64,000 nucleotides of DNA, taken from contig NZ_FNQR01000002.1 in assembly GCF_900107755.1 (NCBI RefSeq), positions 248,001 to 312,000 of the forward strand, written 5' to 3'. Positions 35,885 through 43,764 of this stretch are shown piece by piece. A program made the position numbers and the translations under genes. The stretch is from Thalassobacillus cyri (lineage in GTDB: Bacteria; Bacillota; Bacilli; Bacillales; Halobacillaceae). Under the pieces are notes generated by a model. It was not told where the DNA came from, made no database searches, and saw only the letters and a program-made list of their open reading frames with translations. Positions within the stretch are counted from its first letter, which is position 1, and every line of letters starts with the position of its first letter.

Positions 35885-36068
35885 CTTGTGTGTGCAAAAA
35901 TGCATACAAGTAATCATAAAAGTAAACATGTATACAAAAAGAATACAAAATGTACACAATAATGTATGCAAGTACACAAATAAGTACGCATATTGATACA
36001 AAGGCATGTGTGCAAATTGTCTTGCATGTAAACGGGAATGTTTGCTTGTTTGCTTGATTGTATGCAAC
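35885..36068. repeat. Degenerate ~11-bp repeat cluster, candidate parC centromere
   Basis: At least ten copies of a GTAYRCAA-like element (GTATACAA, GAATACAA, GTACACAA, GTATGCAA, GTACACAA, GTACGCAT, GATACAAA, GTGTGCAA, GCATGTAA, GTATGCAA) recur at roughly 8-13 base steps. Several TTGC-type reverse copies sit near the end. The region is AT-rich, has no gene and lies just upstream of a ParM/ParR gene pair, the usual position of parC in actin-type partition systems. Confidence 0.65.
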
Positions 36069-36186
36069 TATTTTCTTATTGACGATACTATCAATCTGCT
36101 ATAACTTTGAAATAGTAATTGGATATATAGGTAGTTTATGGAACAGGCTTAATGAGTAATCCTAAAATAGAAAGGAAAGTTGAAAA

Positions 36187-37383
36187 ATGACAAATTCAAG
36201 AATTGCAGCGGTCGATGTTGGTAATGATGCTGTAAAAGCACTATTTGGAAAATTGGATTCCGATCTATACATACCGAATGTGATAGCGCGTGAGGTGGAA
36301 GATCGTCCGGTAATCGGTATTGAGGATTTAGATGATAAAGATCCTATCGATAATATCCACATTCGTGTCCACTCCCCTGCCCTGCATGAAAATAATGCAA
36401 TCTACCGCGTAGGTAACCTGGCAACGAAAAGCACCAATTCAACAGAACTGGATCCAGGAAGCAGTAAAGCAGAAGAAGATCAGACATTAGTCATGTTATT
36501 CGCAGCACTTGCACTGGATGCTGTAAATGAAAAAACACCGGATAAAGGCTTCAAGAAGAATAATGGCGTAATCGATGCAAATTACACATTGGGTACTGGC
36601 CTGCCGTTAAGAGAAGTAAAAGAAGGAAAAGATGTTGGTTATCGTTCCCAACTGCTCGGTTCGGTTCACCAGGTAGAGTTTCTTGTAACGCCAAAATATC
36701 AAGGCAAAAAAGTGAATATTAAATTTGATGAAGTAAAAGTTTATCCAGAAGGTTTCGCAGCGTACATCAACCTGGTAATGGATAACCATTTGAATATCAT
36801 CAATAAAGACTTGATCGATAAGCAGATTCTGATTCAGGATATAGGCGGACTTTCTACAGATATCGCTGTGATCCGCAACCGTAATGTAGATGATGATAAA
36901 GCGCAAGGGTTCAATCTTGGGGTATCGGAATCTCTTGAACAAATCCGTGAAGAAATCAGAAGTAAGCACGGAGTAGAATTGGACAGCCGAAGAGATGTAG
37001 TGGATATCATTACCAGAAAAAATGATCGCAACCATATCATGGTTAAAGGAAGCAGAACAAGCGTACATGACATTACGGATCGGATTTTGCTGGAACTTGC
37101 TAAAAAGGAATACCGCTTCCTTCGTAACGTATGGCAAAAGAACTCCCAGTCAGAAATCTGCTACTTTGTTGGTGGCGGTGCCTCTGTCTTGAAAGATTAT
37201 TTGAAGACATTGAATAACAACCTGGATGGTTTCAATATTGAATTCTTCGAGGATGAAAAAGAAAGTATCTGGATGATGTCCAATGCTTACTATAAGCTGA
37301 TCTCTGACTTTATCCGTAAGAGTGACAGCCGTAAAGTGGAAGATAAAAAAGGTGAAAAACAAAAAGCTTCTTCATCAAAATAG
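36187..37383 (+). CDS. parM: ParM/StbA-family actin-like partition ATPase
   Basis: 398 residues with the actin-fold motifs: phosphate-1 loop AAVDVGNDAVKA near residue 8, phosphate-2 loop IQDIGGLSTDIAV near residue 218, and adenosine loop YFVGGGASVLKDY near residue 325. ParM filaments push replicated plasmids apart. A possible promoter TTGACG (36079) / TATAAC (36100) lies between the repeat cluster and the gene. Translation starts at ATG after AAAGGAAAG. The C-terminal ~15 residues are lysine/serine-rich. It is followed by a ParR-like gene 9 bases later, all in an otherwise chromosomal setting. Confidence 0.88.
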   Translation: MTNSRIAAVDVGNDAVKALFGKLDSDLYIPNVIAREVEDRPVIGIEDLDDKDPIDNIHIRVHSPALHENNAIYRVGNLATKSTNSTELDPGSSKAEEDQTLVMLFAALALDAVNEKTPDKGFKKNNGVIDANYTLGTGLPLREVKEGKDVGYRSQLLGSVHQVEFLVTPKYQGKKVNIKFDEVKVYPEGFAAYINLVMDNHLNIINKDLIDKQILIQDIGGLSTDIAVIRNRNVDDDKAQGFNLGVSESLEQIREEIRSKHGVELDSRRDVVDIITRKNDRNHIMVKGSRTSVHDITDRILLELAKKEYRFLRNVWQKNSQSEICYFVGGGASVLKDYLKTLNNNLDGFNIEFFEDEKESIWMMSNAYYKLISDFIRKSDSRKVEDKKGEKQKASSSK

Positions 37384-37392
37384 GGTGATTGT

Positions 37393-37992
37393 ATGAGTAA
37401 TGCAGGGAAAGGTATTCAGAGGGGCCAATCGATAACATTTCGTGTCCCTTCTGACACACCTGACCATCTACTGAAACAACTGAGTAAATTGAAAGAAACA
37501 GAACGCAGGAATTTTTCGAGTAAAATTGCACAGTTCGTTTTAGAAGGGGTCAATGAATCTCTTTCTAAAGATAGGGAGACTATCACGATTCCACTTCCAA
37601 GACAATTGACGAAAGAACAACGTAATTGGATCAAACATGAGCATTCGGAAGCACTGCTTGGGAGCATTATTCATCACTTGCTTGCTGACCCGGTCAGAGC
37701 CACTTCGCTTCTGGCTTCTATGAATAGTAATACCGTCAATATAGATGAAGCTTTATACTTACAGGAAGAAATGGCAGCGACTACTGCGGTAGAAGAAAAA
37801 AGTGAGCCTGCACCGGTAGAAAAAGAAGCGAAAGACGAGAAAGACTGGGCAGAGATGGATAAGGCTTTGGATGACCTCAACTTTGACCAAATGAGAGATG
37901 AACTGAAGGGGCACCATGACGATCGCGAGGACGAAGAAGAAGATTCGGATGAAGATCTGCTCGGAGGTTTTCTTTCAAAAATGAATAATTAA
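37393..37992 (+). CDS. ParR-like ribbon-helix-helix centromere-binding protein
   Basis: 199 residues. Residues 12-60 (SITFRVPSDTPDHLLKQLSKL...FSSKIAQFVLEGV) fit a ribbon-helix-helix DNA-binding fold. A middle region may be a second helical segment. The last ~80 residues are very acidic (many D/E, including a run of aspartates and glutamates near residue 180), as in ParR tails that contact ParM. No strong sequence match is claimed; the assignment rests on fold pattern, charge and linkage to ParM and the repeat cluster. ATG follows a GGGTGATT site. Confidence 0.7.
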   Translation: MSNAGKGIQRGQSITFRVPSDTPDHLLKQLSKLKETERRNFSSKIAQFVLEGVNESLSKDRETITIPLPRQLTKEQRNWIKHEHSEALLGSIIHHLLADPVRATSLLASMNSNTVNIDEALYLQEEMAATTAVEEKSEPAPVEKEAKDEKDWAEMDKALDDLNFDQMRDELKGHHDDREDEEEDSDEDLLGGFLSKMNN

Positions 37993-37998
37993 GAATAA

Positions 37999-38043
37999 AT
38001 GACTTTCAGAAAAGGTAGTGCTTTTCCTGGAAGTCATTTTTTT
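37999..38043 (+). terminator. Terminator after the parMR pair
   Basis: ATGACTTTCAGAAAAG pairs with CTTTTCCTGGAAGTCAT (minor mismatches) and runs into seven T, closing the partition operon. Confidence 0.85.
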
Positions 38044-38163
38044 ATTCGGAACCTTAGGGTTATAAAACTAAAAAAAATAAGCATTCAGTCCTGATTTTTT
38101 ATGGATATGGCAGCGTTGTTTTTCCATGTTCTGGGGCATATAATGTAATAAACGAGCGGGGAG

Positions 38164-39045
38164 GTGGAGGGGATCGACATACTTTTACCTGAAAATTTCA
38201 GAGAAGGTTTAGCGGCAGTATCTATTTTGCTTGGTCTTATCAGTGCGTTTCTTTCATTCAAATCTAGGTTAAAAGCTCATGCTTTAAAAATTGCTGGAAT
38301 TCTGTTATTGCTTGGCTTATGTTTGTTTGCCAATAACACATGGAGTTATCTTGCTGGAATCTTCATTATTGCAACTGCTGTCACCAGGACGGAATATTTG
38401 CAGAATCTTGCTGCTATCATACGGGGAAATAAAGAGTACTTCGACTATAAAAAAGAATTTGTGTCGAACCAGGAGATATTCGATCATAAGCTGCAGGAGA
38501 TCATCGAGTTTGAACAAGGTGAAAAACAGCCTTCGGATGATACGGAATTAGTCACTGCTACTCCTGAAAAATTTAATACTACAGAAACTATGCAGCCTTT
38601 ACAATTAGCTCTCATTGCAGAAGATTTTGCTTTTAAAGAAATCGAAAGACGTTACAATACCCCGGTCCAGCGCCATATTCGGATTACAACGAAGGAGAAG
38701 CGGTTAGAGTTTGACGGGTTGTTAGAGCTAAAAGATAAAAGTGTCATATGTGCTACTAAAATTATTCCTCATGATCCATTTCCTATCGAACCACTCACCT
38801 TTTCCATTCAACAAATCCTGCACGAAACAGTTGAATATCAAAAAATCATCCATAAAAATAAGAAAATAAGTATAAGTTATGTTATTGTCAGTACTTTTGT
38901 AAAGGAAACCAAAGAAGATCTGATAAAGCAATTAAGTAAAATCAATCGAAAAAGCACCTCTGGGGAGGTAGATGTAGAATACCTGTTATTCACATTTGAT
39001 GAATTAGGAATACCTGTTTCAGATCCATTAACAAGTCTCTCGTGA
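38164..39045 (+). CDS. Membrane-anchored protein of unknown function
   Basis: Up to 293 residues. Two hydrophobic segments near the N-terminus (about 15-32 and 40-75) are followed by a ~200-residue soluble domain. The stretch LEFDGLLELKDKSVICATKI faintly recalls a PD-(D/E)xK nuclease core with the Glu of ExK replaced, so activity is doubtful. The start is unclear: GTG at 38164 abuts its GGGGAG site, while a strong GGAGGTGGAGGGG lies six bases before an ATA codon at 38179, with no ATG/TTG available before the membrane segment. A nuclease or stress role is only a guess. It lies just after parMR. Confidence 0.65.
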   Translation: MEGIDILLPENFREGLAAVSILLGLISAFLSFKSRLKAHALKIAGILLLLGLCLFANNTWSYLAGIFIIATAVTRTEYLQNLAAIIRGNKEYFDYKKEFVSNQEIFDHKLQEIIEFEQGEKQPSDDTELVTATPEKFNTTETMQPLQLALIAEDFAFKEIERRYNTPVQRHIRITTKEKRLEFDGLLELKDKSVICATKIIPHDPFPIEPLTFSIQQILHETVEYQKIIHKNKKISISYVIVSTFVKETKEDLIKQLSKINRKSTSGEVDVEYLLFTFDELGIPVSDPLTSLS

Positions 39046-39185
39046 AGAGAGGCTTTTTTATTATATGTAGAGTTAATGAATGCTGATATTTCCCGGGGAA
39101 TATATTTAAATGAGTGAAATTAATGTATGGGATGCACAAGGAAAGTGACAATAAGAGGATAGGTGAATAATTAGGAGTGGTACCA

Positions 39186-40091
39186 GTGAAAAAATATGAA
39201 GCGGTCATTGTAGGAGGAGGCATCGCAGGCCTTCAGGCGGCGATTCAGTTGGGAAGGTATGAGCATGAGACATTGGTGATTGATTCGGACCGAGGAAGAT
39301 CGAATTTATGCCGTTGTTATCATAATTTGTTAGGGTGGCCTGAGGGGGTCAGCGGCAAAGAGCTTCGTACAATTGGTAAACAACAAGCAGAACGATTAGG
39401 TGTTAATTTTCTTCAGGATACTGTGTCAGATGTGAGGAAGGAAGGGAGGGACTTCCTTGTTTCTACCAATGAACATAATAACTTAATTACCTCGTGTATT
39501 TTGTTGGCTACCGGTGTGGTCGATCGTATTCCTCATAAGTTTACAGATCTTTACCCCTGTCTTGGGTTATGTGTGTTTATATGTCCGGATTGTGATGGGT
39601 ATCAAGTGAAAGGGGAGCGGACATTAGTGCTTGGGACAGGAAACCCAGGGGCGAATATGGCATTAACTCTTTCTTATTGGACGAAGGAACTTACTTACAT
39701 CAATCATGAACAGAGGGAAGTTGATTCCGATTTACAGGCCCAACTTGCTGAAAAGAATATTAAGTATATTCACCAATCAGTGGATCGCGTTTTATCAGAT
39801 GACGATAAATTCCATGGAGTTGTTTTACAAGATGGAAGCCGAATCGAAGCGAAGTATGCGTTTTTCGCTTTTGGAGGAAATAAAGTCAAATCTGAATTGG
39901 CAAAAGGAATTGGAGTCGAACTGCATCATAATAAACATATCCTTGTCGATGGCAGGACGAAAATGACCAATATACCGGGGGTGTGGGCGGCCGGGGATGT
40001 AGTTGCCCATTCAGAACAAGTGGCCGTAGCAATGGGTGAAGGGCTTCAGGCTGCAATCTGGATGCATAAAAAGATTATTGGAGAAAAATAA
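39186..40091 (+). CDS. Thioredoxin reductase-like FAD-dependent oxidoreductase
   Basis: 301 residues. FAD motif AVIVGGGIAGLQAAIQLGRYE at the N-terminus (21 residues, split here as AVIVGGGIAG and LQAAIQLGRYE), a redox-active CPDC in FICPDCDGYQVKG, an NADPH motif VLGTGNPGANMAL, and the C-terminal flavin site GVWAAGDVV. It differs from standard TrxB in spacing and belongs with the NAD(P)/FAD disulfide reductases of unknown partner. GTG at 39186 lies seven bases after AGGAG; an in-frame GTG nine bases upstream overlaps the site. It is convergent with a CBS-domain gene. Confidence 0.85.
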   Translation: MKKYEAVIVGGGIAGLQAAIQLGRYEHETLVIDSDRGRSNLCRCYHNLLGWPEGVSGKELRTIGKQQAERLGVNFLQDTVSDVRKEGRDFLVSTNEHNNLITSCILLATGVVDRIPHKFTDLYPCLGLCVFICPDCDGYQVKGERTLVLGTGNPGANMALTLSYWTKELTYINHEQREVDSDLQAQLAEKNIKYIHQSVDRVLSDDDKFHGVVLQDGSRIEAKYAFFAFGGNKVKSELAKGIGVELHHNKHILVDGRTKMTNIPGVWAAGDVVAHSEQVAVAMGEGLQAAIWMHKKIIGEK

Positions 40092-40138
40092 ACAAAGGAC
40101 AGACCCCGCTAAAAACGCAGTGCTATCCTTTGTTTTAA
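40090..40138. terminator. Bidirectional terminator between convergent genes
   Basis: AAACAAAGGA / TCCTTTGTTT with a ~26-base loop, flanked by A- and T-runs on both sides. Confidence 0.6.
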
Positions 40139-40141
40139 AAA

Positions 40142-40564
40142 TTAGTTGTTGCCAGAACCTTTTTTAATCTCACTTACTGTGTCTCCAGCCACTTTTTCCA
40201 TTTCGTTAACGCCTAAATCACCTAATGATACAACACCTTTTACTTCTTGATCTTTAACTACTAGCAGGCGCTTAATTTGATGGTCTTGCATCAATCTCGT
40301 TGCTTCCTCAACCTGCATGTCTGGAGTGCCTGTAACAACATTTTCAGTCATGATATCTTCTGCTTTAACCTGATCAGCAGAACCTTTCGCAAGACCGCGT
40401 ACAACGAGGTCACGATCAGTAACAACGCCTAAATATCCATCTTCATTAGCAATAGGAAGAAATCCAACATCTTCTGTTTTCATTGCCTTCGCAAGCGTTT
40501 GAAGATCATCTTGAGGTTTGCAGTTTTCGACATTATCGTTCATAACTTCTTGTAAAGTAGCCAT
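40142..40564 (-). CDS. Two-CBS-domain protein
   Basis: 140 residues forming a Bateman pair: the first CBS domain has VGFLPIANEDGYLGVVTDRDLVVR split around residue 45, and the second has IKRLLVVKDQEVKGVVSLGDL. Stand-alone CBS proteins bind adenine nucleotides and act as energy sensors, often stress-induced. ATG follows AAGGGAGGAGATAAT. The C-terminal tail (TVSEIKKGSGNN) is short and polar. Confidence 0.9.
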   Translation of the reverse strand: MATLQEVMNDNVENCKPQDDLQTLAKAMKTEDVGFLPIANEDGYLGVVTDRDLVVRGLAKGSADQVKAEDIMTENVVTGTPDMQVEEATRLMQDHQIKRLLVVKDQEVKGVVSLGDLGVNEMEKVAGDTVSEIKKGSGNN

Positions 40565-40668
40565 ATTATCTCCTCCCTTGAATGGGTTTTAATTGCTTCA
40601 CAGTAAACAATATCCAGCTTAAGGCGGAGATCAAACATAGATGCCACTGAATTAACATTTTTGTAATA

Positions 40669-41208
40669 TTATCCAAATACTCTGGCAACAGCTTTTTCGT
40701 ATTTCTGGAAGAAGTCTGGGGTTTCAGCTTTCAGAAATCCCTCATACATATAATTAGCAACTGATTCGTAGTACCATTCTTGCTTTTCGTATCCGGCGTT
40801 AAAATTGTTCCAAACCTTATTCCCGTGCTTTTCCAACTCTTTTTCTGTTGATAAAAGATTGTCCAGTTTATCGGCTAAAATCAGATACTTAACATCTTTT
40901 GAGCCTTTTTTTACCGTATCGATGGTGTGCTGTTTACGTTCCGTCCAGGTTTTCGACTTATCTTCCGTATGGGAAGCTACCAGATGTGCAATCTCTTTGC
41001 CAAACTCGTTTTCAATATCTGAAATATCATAGGCGGTATCCTCCACGACATCATGAAGGTAGCCCGCGCAAACCACCTCTATAGAGCAGCCTGCCTGATG
41101 CAGAGTTTCTGCTACTTGAATCGGGTGGATGATGTAAGGCTCACCTGAGCCTTTTCTTTGCTGACCTTCATGAGCTTTTTCTGCAAATAGCTTAGCTTTA
41201 TCCAGCAT
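40669..41208 (-). CDS. HD-domain (p)ppGpp hydrolase-like protein (MESH1/SAH type)
   Basis: 179 residues matching the hydrolase half of RelA/SpoT without synthetase domain: IIHPIQVAETLHQAG, GYLHDVVEDTAYD with the metal-binding HD and the ED pair, and LADKLDNL near residue 118. Such small alarmone hydrolases can remove (p)ppGpp, though other nucleotide substrates are possible. ATG follows a weak GGAGGGGTCCC site. A sigma-B-like promoter lies 44 bases upstream, so it may be stress-induced. Confidence 0.82.
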   Translation of the reverse strand: MLDKAKLFAEKAHEGQQRKGSGEPYIIHPIQVAETLHQAGCSIEVVCAGYLHDVVEDTAYDISDIENEFGKEIAHLVASHTEDKSKTWTERKQHTIDTVKKGSKDVKYLILADKLDNLLSTEKELEKHGNKVWNNFNAGYEKQEWYYESVANYMYEGFLKAETPDFFQKYEKAVARVFG

Positions 41209-41251
41209 GGGACCCCTCCGGTCTGATTTGTTTTAAATGCTTATATAGGCC

Positions 41252-41275
41252 TTACCCTATTTTCTTATGATAAAC
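41252..41275 (-). promoter_or_regulatory. Candidate sigma-B promoter of the HD-domain gene
   Basis: On the minus strand GTTTAT (41275-41270), 12 bases, then GGGTAA (41257-41252), close to the general-stress consensus GTTTAA / GGGTAT. Confidence 0.5.
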
Positions 41276-41306
41276 TACAGTTATTACAAATAAAGGAGTG
41301 TTTTCT

Positions 41307-42131
41307 GTGCAGAAATTAACTTTACATAACGGCATCACCATGCCACAGCTTGGCTTTGGAGTATGGCAAGTGGAAGATGAAGAGGTTGTACCAGCAGTGA
41401 AAAAAGCATTGGAAACTGGATATCGCTCGATCGATACAGCTGCCATCTATGGGAATGAACGCGGGGTGGGAAAAGCCATCCAGGAAAGCGGTTTACCGCG
41501 TGAGGAGCTTTTTATTACAACAAAAGTATGGAACACCGATCAAGGCTATGAAAACACCTTAAAAGCCTTTGATGAAAGCTTAGAAAAGCTTGGATTGGAG
41601 TATGTAGACTTATATTTGATTCATTGGCCGACACCAGAATTCGATGACTACGTAGACACGTATAAGGCCTTGGAAAAGTTATATCAGGATGGACGTGTAA
41701 AAGCGATTGGTGTATGTAATTTTGACATCGATCACCTGCAGCGTCTTTTGGATGAATGTGAAGTGACACCAGTATTGAATCAGGTCGAATGCCATCCATA
41801 TTTGGCGCAAAATGAAGTGAAAGACTTCTGTAAACAGCATGACATTTACGTAGAGGCTTGGAGTCCTTTGATGCAGGGTGGGGAAGTGCTTGGCAATGAA
41901 AAAGTTAAAGAAGTGGCTGATAAGCACGGAAAGAGTGCCGCTCAAGTAATTATCCGGTGGCATTTGCAAAAGGATACAATCGTCATTCCGAAATCGGTGA
42001 CCCCATCTCGTATTGAGGAGAATTTTGACGTATTTGATTTTGAATTGGACAAGGAAGATATGAAAAAAATCGATTCCTTAGACCGCAACGAACGAAAAGG
42101 ACCTCAGCCGTCTGAAATGAATGTTCGATAA
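41307..42131 (+). CDS. Aldo/keto reductase (YvgN-type)
   Basis: 274 residues, an (alpha/beta)8 barrel. The catalytic tetrad appears as D in RSIDTAAIYGNE, Y in the same motif, K in FITTKVWN and H in YLIHWP; the NADPH site is IPKSVTPSRIEENF. It reduces aldehydes such as methylglyoxal or related carbonyls. GTG at 41307 lies eight bases after AAAGGAG; an in-frame GTG nine bases earlier overlaps the site. It is a single gene, divergent from the HD-domain gene. Confidence 0.93.
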   Translation: MQKLTLHNGITMPQLGFGVWQVEDEEVVPAVKKALETGYRSIDTAAIYGNERGVGKAIQESGLPREELFITTKVWNTDQGYENTLKAFDESLEKLGLEYVDLYLIHWPTPEFDDYVDTYKALEKLYQDGRVKAIGVCNFDIDHLQRLLDECEVTPVLNQVECHPYLAQNEVKDFCKQHDIYVEAWSPLMQGGEVLGNEKVKEVADKHGKSAAQVIIRWHLQKDTIVIPKSVTPSRIEENFDVFDFELDKEDMKKIDSLDRNERKGPQPSEMNVR

Positions 42132-42235
42132 TCTCATTACCTTTTAGATAAATAAAAGTAAAGCATGAGATATAACGTTCCGGGGAAAACATAACAACAA
42201 GACACATCATTTACGTGAGGAAAGGATGTAGCTCC

Positions 42236-42478
42236 ATGATTTTTGTGGCAGTGATACTCACATTAATAGGAACTTTAGGCTTTACTGGTTATGTAAAAGA
42301 ATCAAAGATTGTTGCTGCGTTCTATACGATTTCTCTTATTAGTATTGCGATATCCTTATTCGGCACCTTTGTGATTAATGGGGAGACAGGAAGTCTGGTA
42401 ATGATCATAGGCGGGATTATCAGTATTGGCGCATTAATCGGTATTATATTAACCAAACCAGAAAATGTAAAAGTATAA
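42236..42478 (+). CDS. Small membrane protein, unknown
   Basis: 80 residues with three hydrophobic segments (about 2-20, 27-47 and 53-72) separated by short polar loops, ending in KPENVKV. ATG at 42236 follows AGGAAAGGATG; an in-frame GTG at 42215 overlaps that site. I do not recognise the family. A good terminator follows directly. Confidence 0.7.
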   Translation: MIFVAVILTLIGTLGFTGYVKESKIVAAFYTISLISIAISLFGTFVINGETGSLVMIIGGIISIGALIGIILTKPENVKV

Positions 42479-42481
42479 GAG

Positions 42482-42510
42482 AGAACGGTCGATAGAGACC
42501 GTTCTTTTTT
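42482..42510 (+). terminator. Terminator after the small membrane protein
   Basis: AGAACGGTC / GACCGTTCT is a perfect 9-bp stem with a 6-base loop and six T. Confidence 0.9.
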
Positions 42511-42523
42511 ATGAGAAAAAATA

Positions 42524-42573
42524 ATTACTCTTTAACGTAATTTTATGTTGCTTTATTGAGTAATATAAATTAC
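42524..42573. promoter_or_regulatory. GTAAT/ATTAC half-site cluster upstream of the HTH-F1beta gene
   Basis: The palindrome GTAATATAAATTAC is at 42560-42573, and additional half-sites ATTAC (42524-42528) and GTAAT (42537-42541) lie upstream. They precede the HTH protein gene by 28 bases or more and may be its own operators. Confidence 0.45.
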
Positions 42574-42600
42574 CATTAAAAGTAACAGGAGGTGTGTTTT

Positions 42601-43647
42601 ATGGAAGATTTACGTTTAAACGTGGCTTTACTGAGACGGCGTGTCCCTAATTTAACAAGGGCAGCCAAATCGGTAGGATTACGACCGGCTACAGTGTCCA
42701 ATCTTAGTACAGGAAAAATTCCTGTCGGAAGAGCAGAAGTAAGGACACTTGTCGCTTTGGCGTCATTGGCTGAGTGTAGTCTCGATGAACTGATTATCAG
42801 AGGGGAGAAGGTAGAAATGATAGAAACGGGTATCAAGGCTTTAGATTTGTTTGCTCCGTTGACGAAGAGTGGGACGATAGGGCTGGTAGCAAGGCCTGGA
42901 ATGGGGCAGCTTGTAATTTTAGCTGAGGTTTTTCACCGCTTGAAACAACAAGGGTATCAAACGATTTTATTGGAGCCTGAGGGTAAACATCCGGAAGTAG
43001 ATGACATTTCAGCGTATATCGATCATACGTTTCACTCGATTGAAGAAGCTTATGAGTATATAGCAAAGCTTTCGAATAAGACCGAGATCGTTTTCGCTGC
43101 TGACCGTTCCCACGTCCTGAAAGGTGATATTCAAAATTTACAGGAACGTCTTCAAAATATAGGGGTTGACTCAGTTACCACTTTCTTAGTTGATTTAAAA
43201 GGTGAAGTGGTAGATGAAGATTTACCTTATGGCCCTTTAGAAACCCTGTTACAATTTGATGCTGATTTAGCTGCTAGGCATCTGTTTCCTGCCGTCAACC
43301 CGATCTATTCAACCTCCTCTATATTAGAAGGCGCGCATCTGGATCAAACACACCTCACCATACAGCAGCGCGCTCAAAAACTACTCCGCAGGTACCGTGA
43401 ACTGCGTGCAATCGTCAATGTAAAAGGGATAGACAGCTTACCAGAAACAGAAGCCCCTCTCTATAAACGGGGAGAGTTGCTGGAAGCCTATTTAACGCAG
43501 CCATTTTACGTCGCAGAAGCATTCACCGGGCAAAAAGGTGAAACGGTACCTTTAACAGACGCATTGGTTGATGTTCGAAAGATTCTAGATGGCGTAAATG
43601 ATGCAAAAGAAGTAAAAGAACTCAGCTATGTCGGTAAAATTCAATGA
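42601..43647 (+). CDS. HTH domain fused to a degenerate F1-ATPase beta-like domain
   Basis: 348 residues. Residues 1-70 form a Cro-like HTH (LTRAAKSVGLRPATVSNLSTGKI). From residue 75 the protein follows the F1-ATPase beta chain: ETGIKALDLFAPLTKSGTIGLV, then ARPGMGQL at 97-104 where the P-loop GGAGVGKT should be (Lys and Thr lost), LFPAVNPIYSTSSIL, QKLLRRYREL, a GIDSLPETE equivalent of DELSEED, and TQPFYVAEAFTG. No other ATP synthase genes are nearby. It is probably a regulator using the beta fold for sensing or assembly, not catalysis; its target is unknown. ATG follows AGGAGGTGTGTTTT. Confidence 0.85.
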   Translation: MEDLRLNVALLRRRVPNLTRAAKSVGLRPATVSNLSTGKIPVGRAEVRTLVALASLAECSLDELIIRGEKVEMIETGIKALDLFAPLTKSGTIGLVARPGMGQLVILAEVFHRLKQQGYQTILLEPEGKHPEVDDISAYIDHTFHSIEEAYEYIAKLSNKTEIVFAADRSHVLKGDIQNLQERLQNIGVDSVTTFLVDLKGEVVDEDLPYGPLETLLQFDADLAARHLFPAVNPIYSTSSILEGAHLDQTHLTIQQRAQKLLRRYRELRAIVNVKGIDSLPETEAPLYKRGELLEAYLTQPFYVAEAFTGQKGETVPLTDALVDVRKILDGVNDAKEVKELSYVGKIQ

Positions 43648-43655
43648 TTAAATCG

Positions 43656-43682
43656 CCTCCCTCATAGTGAGGGAGGTTTTTT
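43656..43682 (+). terminator. Terminator after the HTH-F1beta gene
   Basis: CCTCCCTCA / TGAGGGAGG is a perfect 9-bp stem with a 3-base loop and six T. Confidence 0.93.
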
Positions 43683-43720
43683 AGGGGGAATTTTCTTTTT
43701 TTAAGAAAAATTGAATAGGA

Positions 43721-43734
43721 CAAACATATGTTTG
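43721..43734. promoter_or_regulatory. 14-base palindrome resembling a LexA (SOS) box
   Basis: CAAACATATGTTTG is a perfect palindrome differing from the Bacillus LexA box pattern CGAACnnnnGTTyG mainly at the second base. It lies 30 bases upstream of a small toxin-like gene. LexA binding is inference. Confidence 0.45.
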
Positions 43735-43764
43735 GGAAGGCTTTACATAAGGAGGCGATAAAAG

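Noticed and set aside
36607-37137. Long antisense frame in parM
   Set aside because: No ribosome site and no family; the sense strand has clear actin-fold motifs.
43681-43710. A/T-rich foldback AATTTTCTTT...AAGAAAAATT as a second terminator
   Set aside because: It is all A-T, adjoins a far better terminator, and is probably just spacer sequence.
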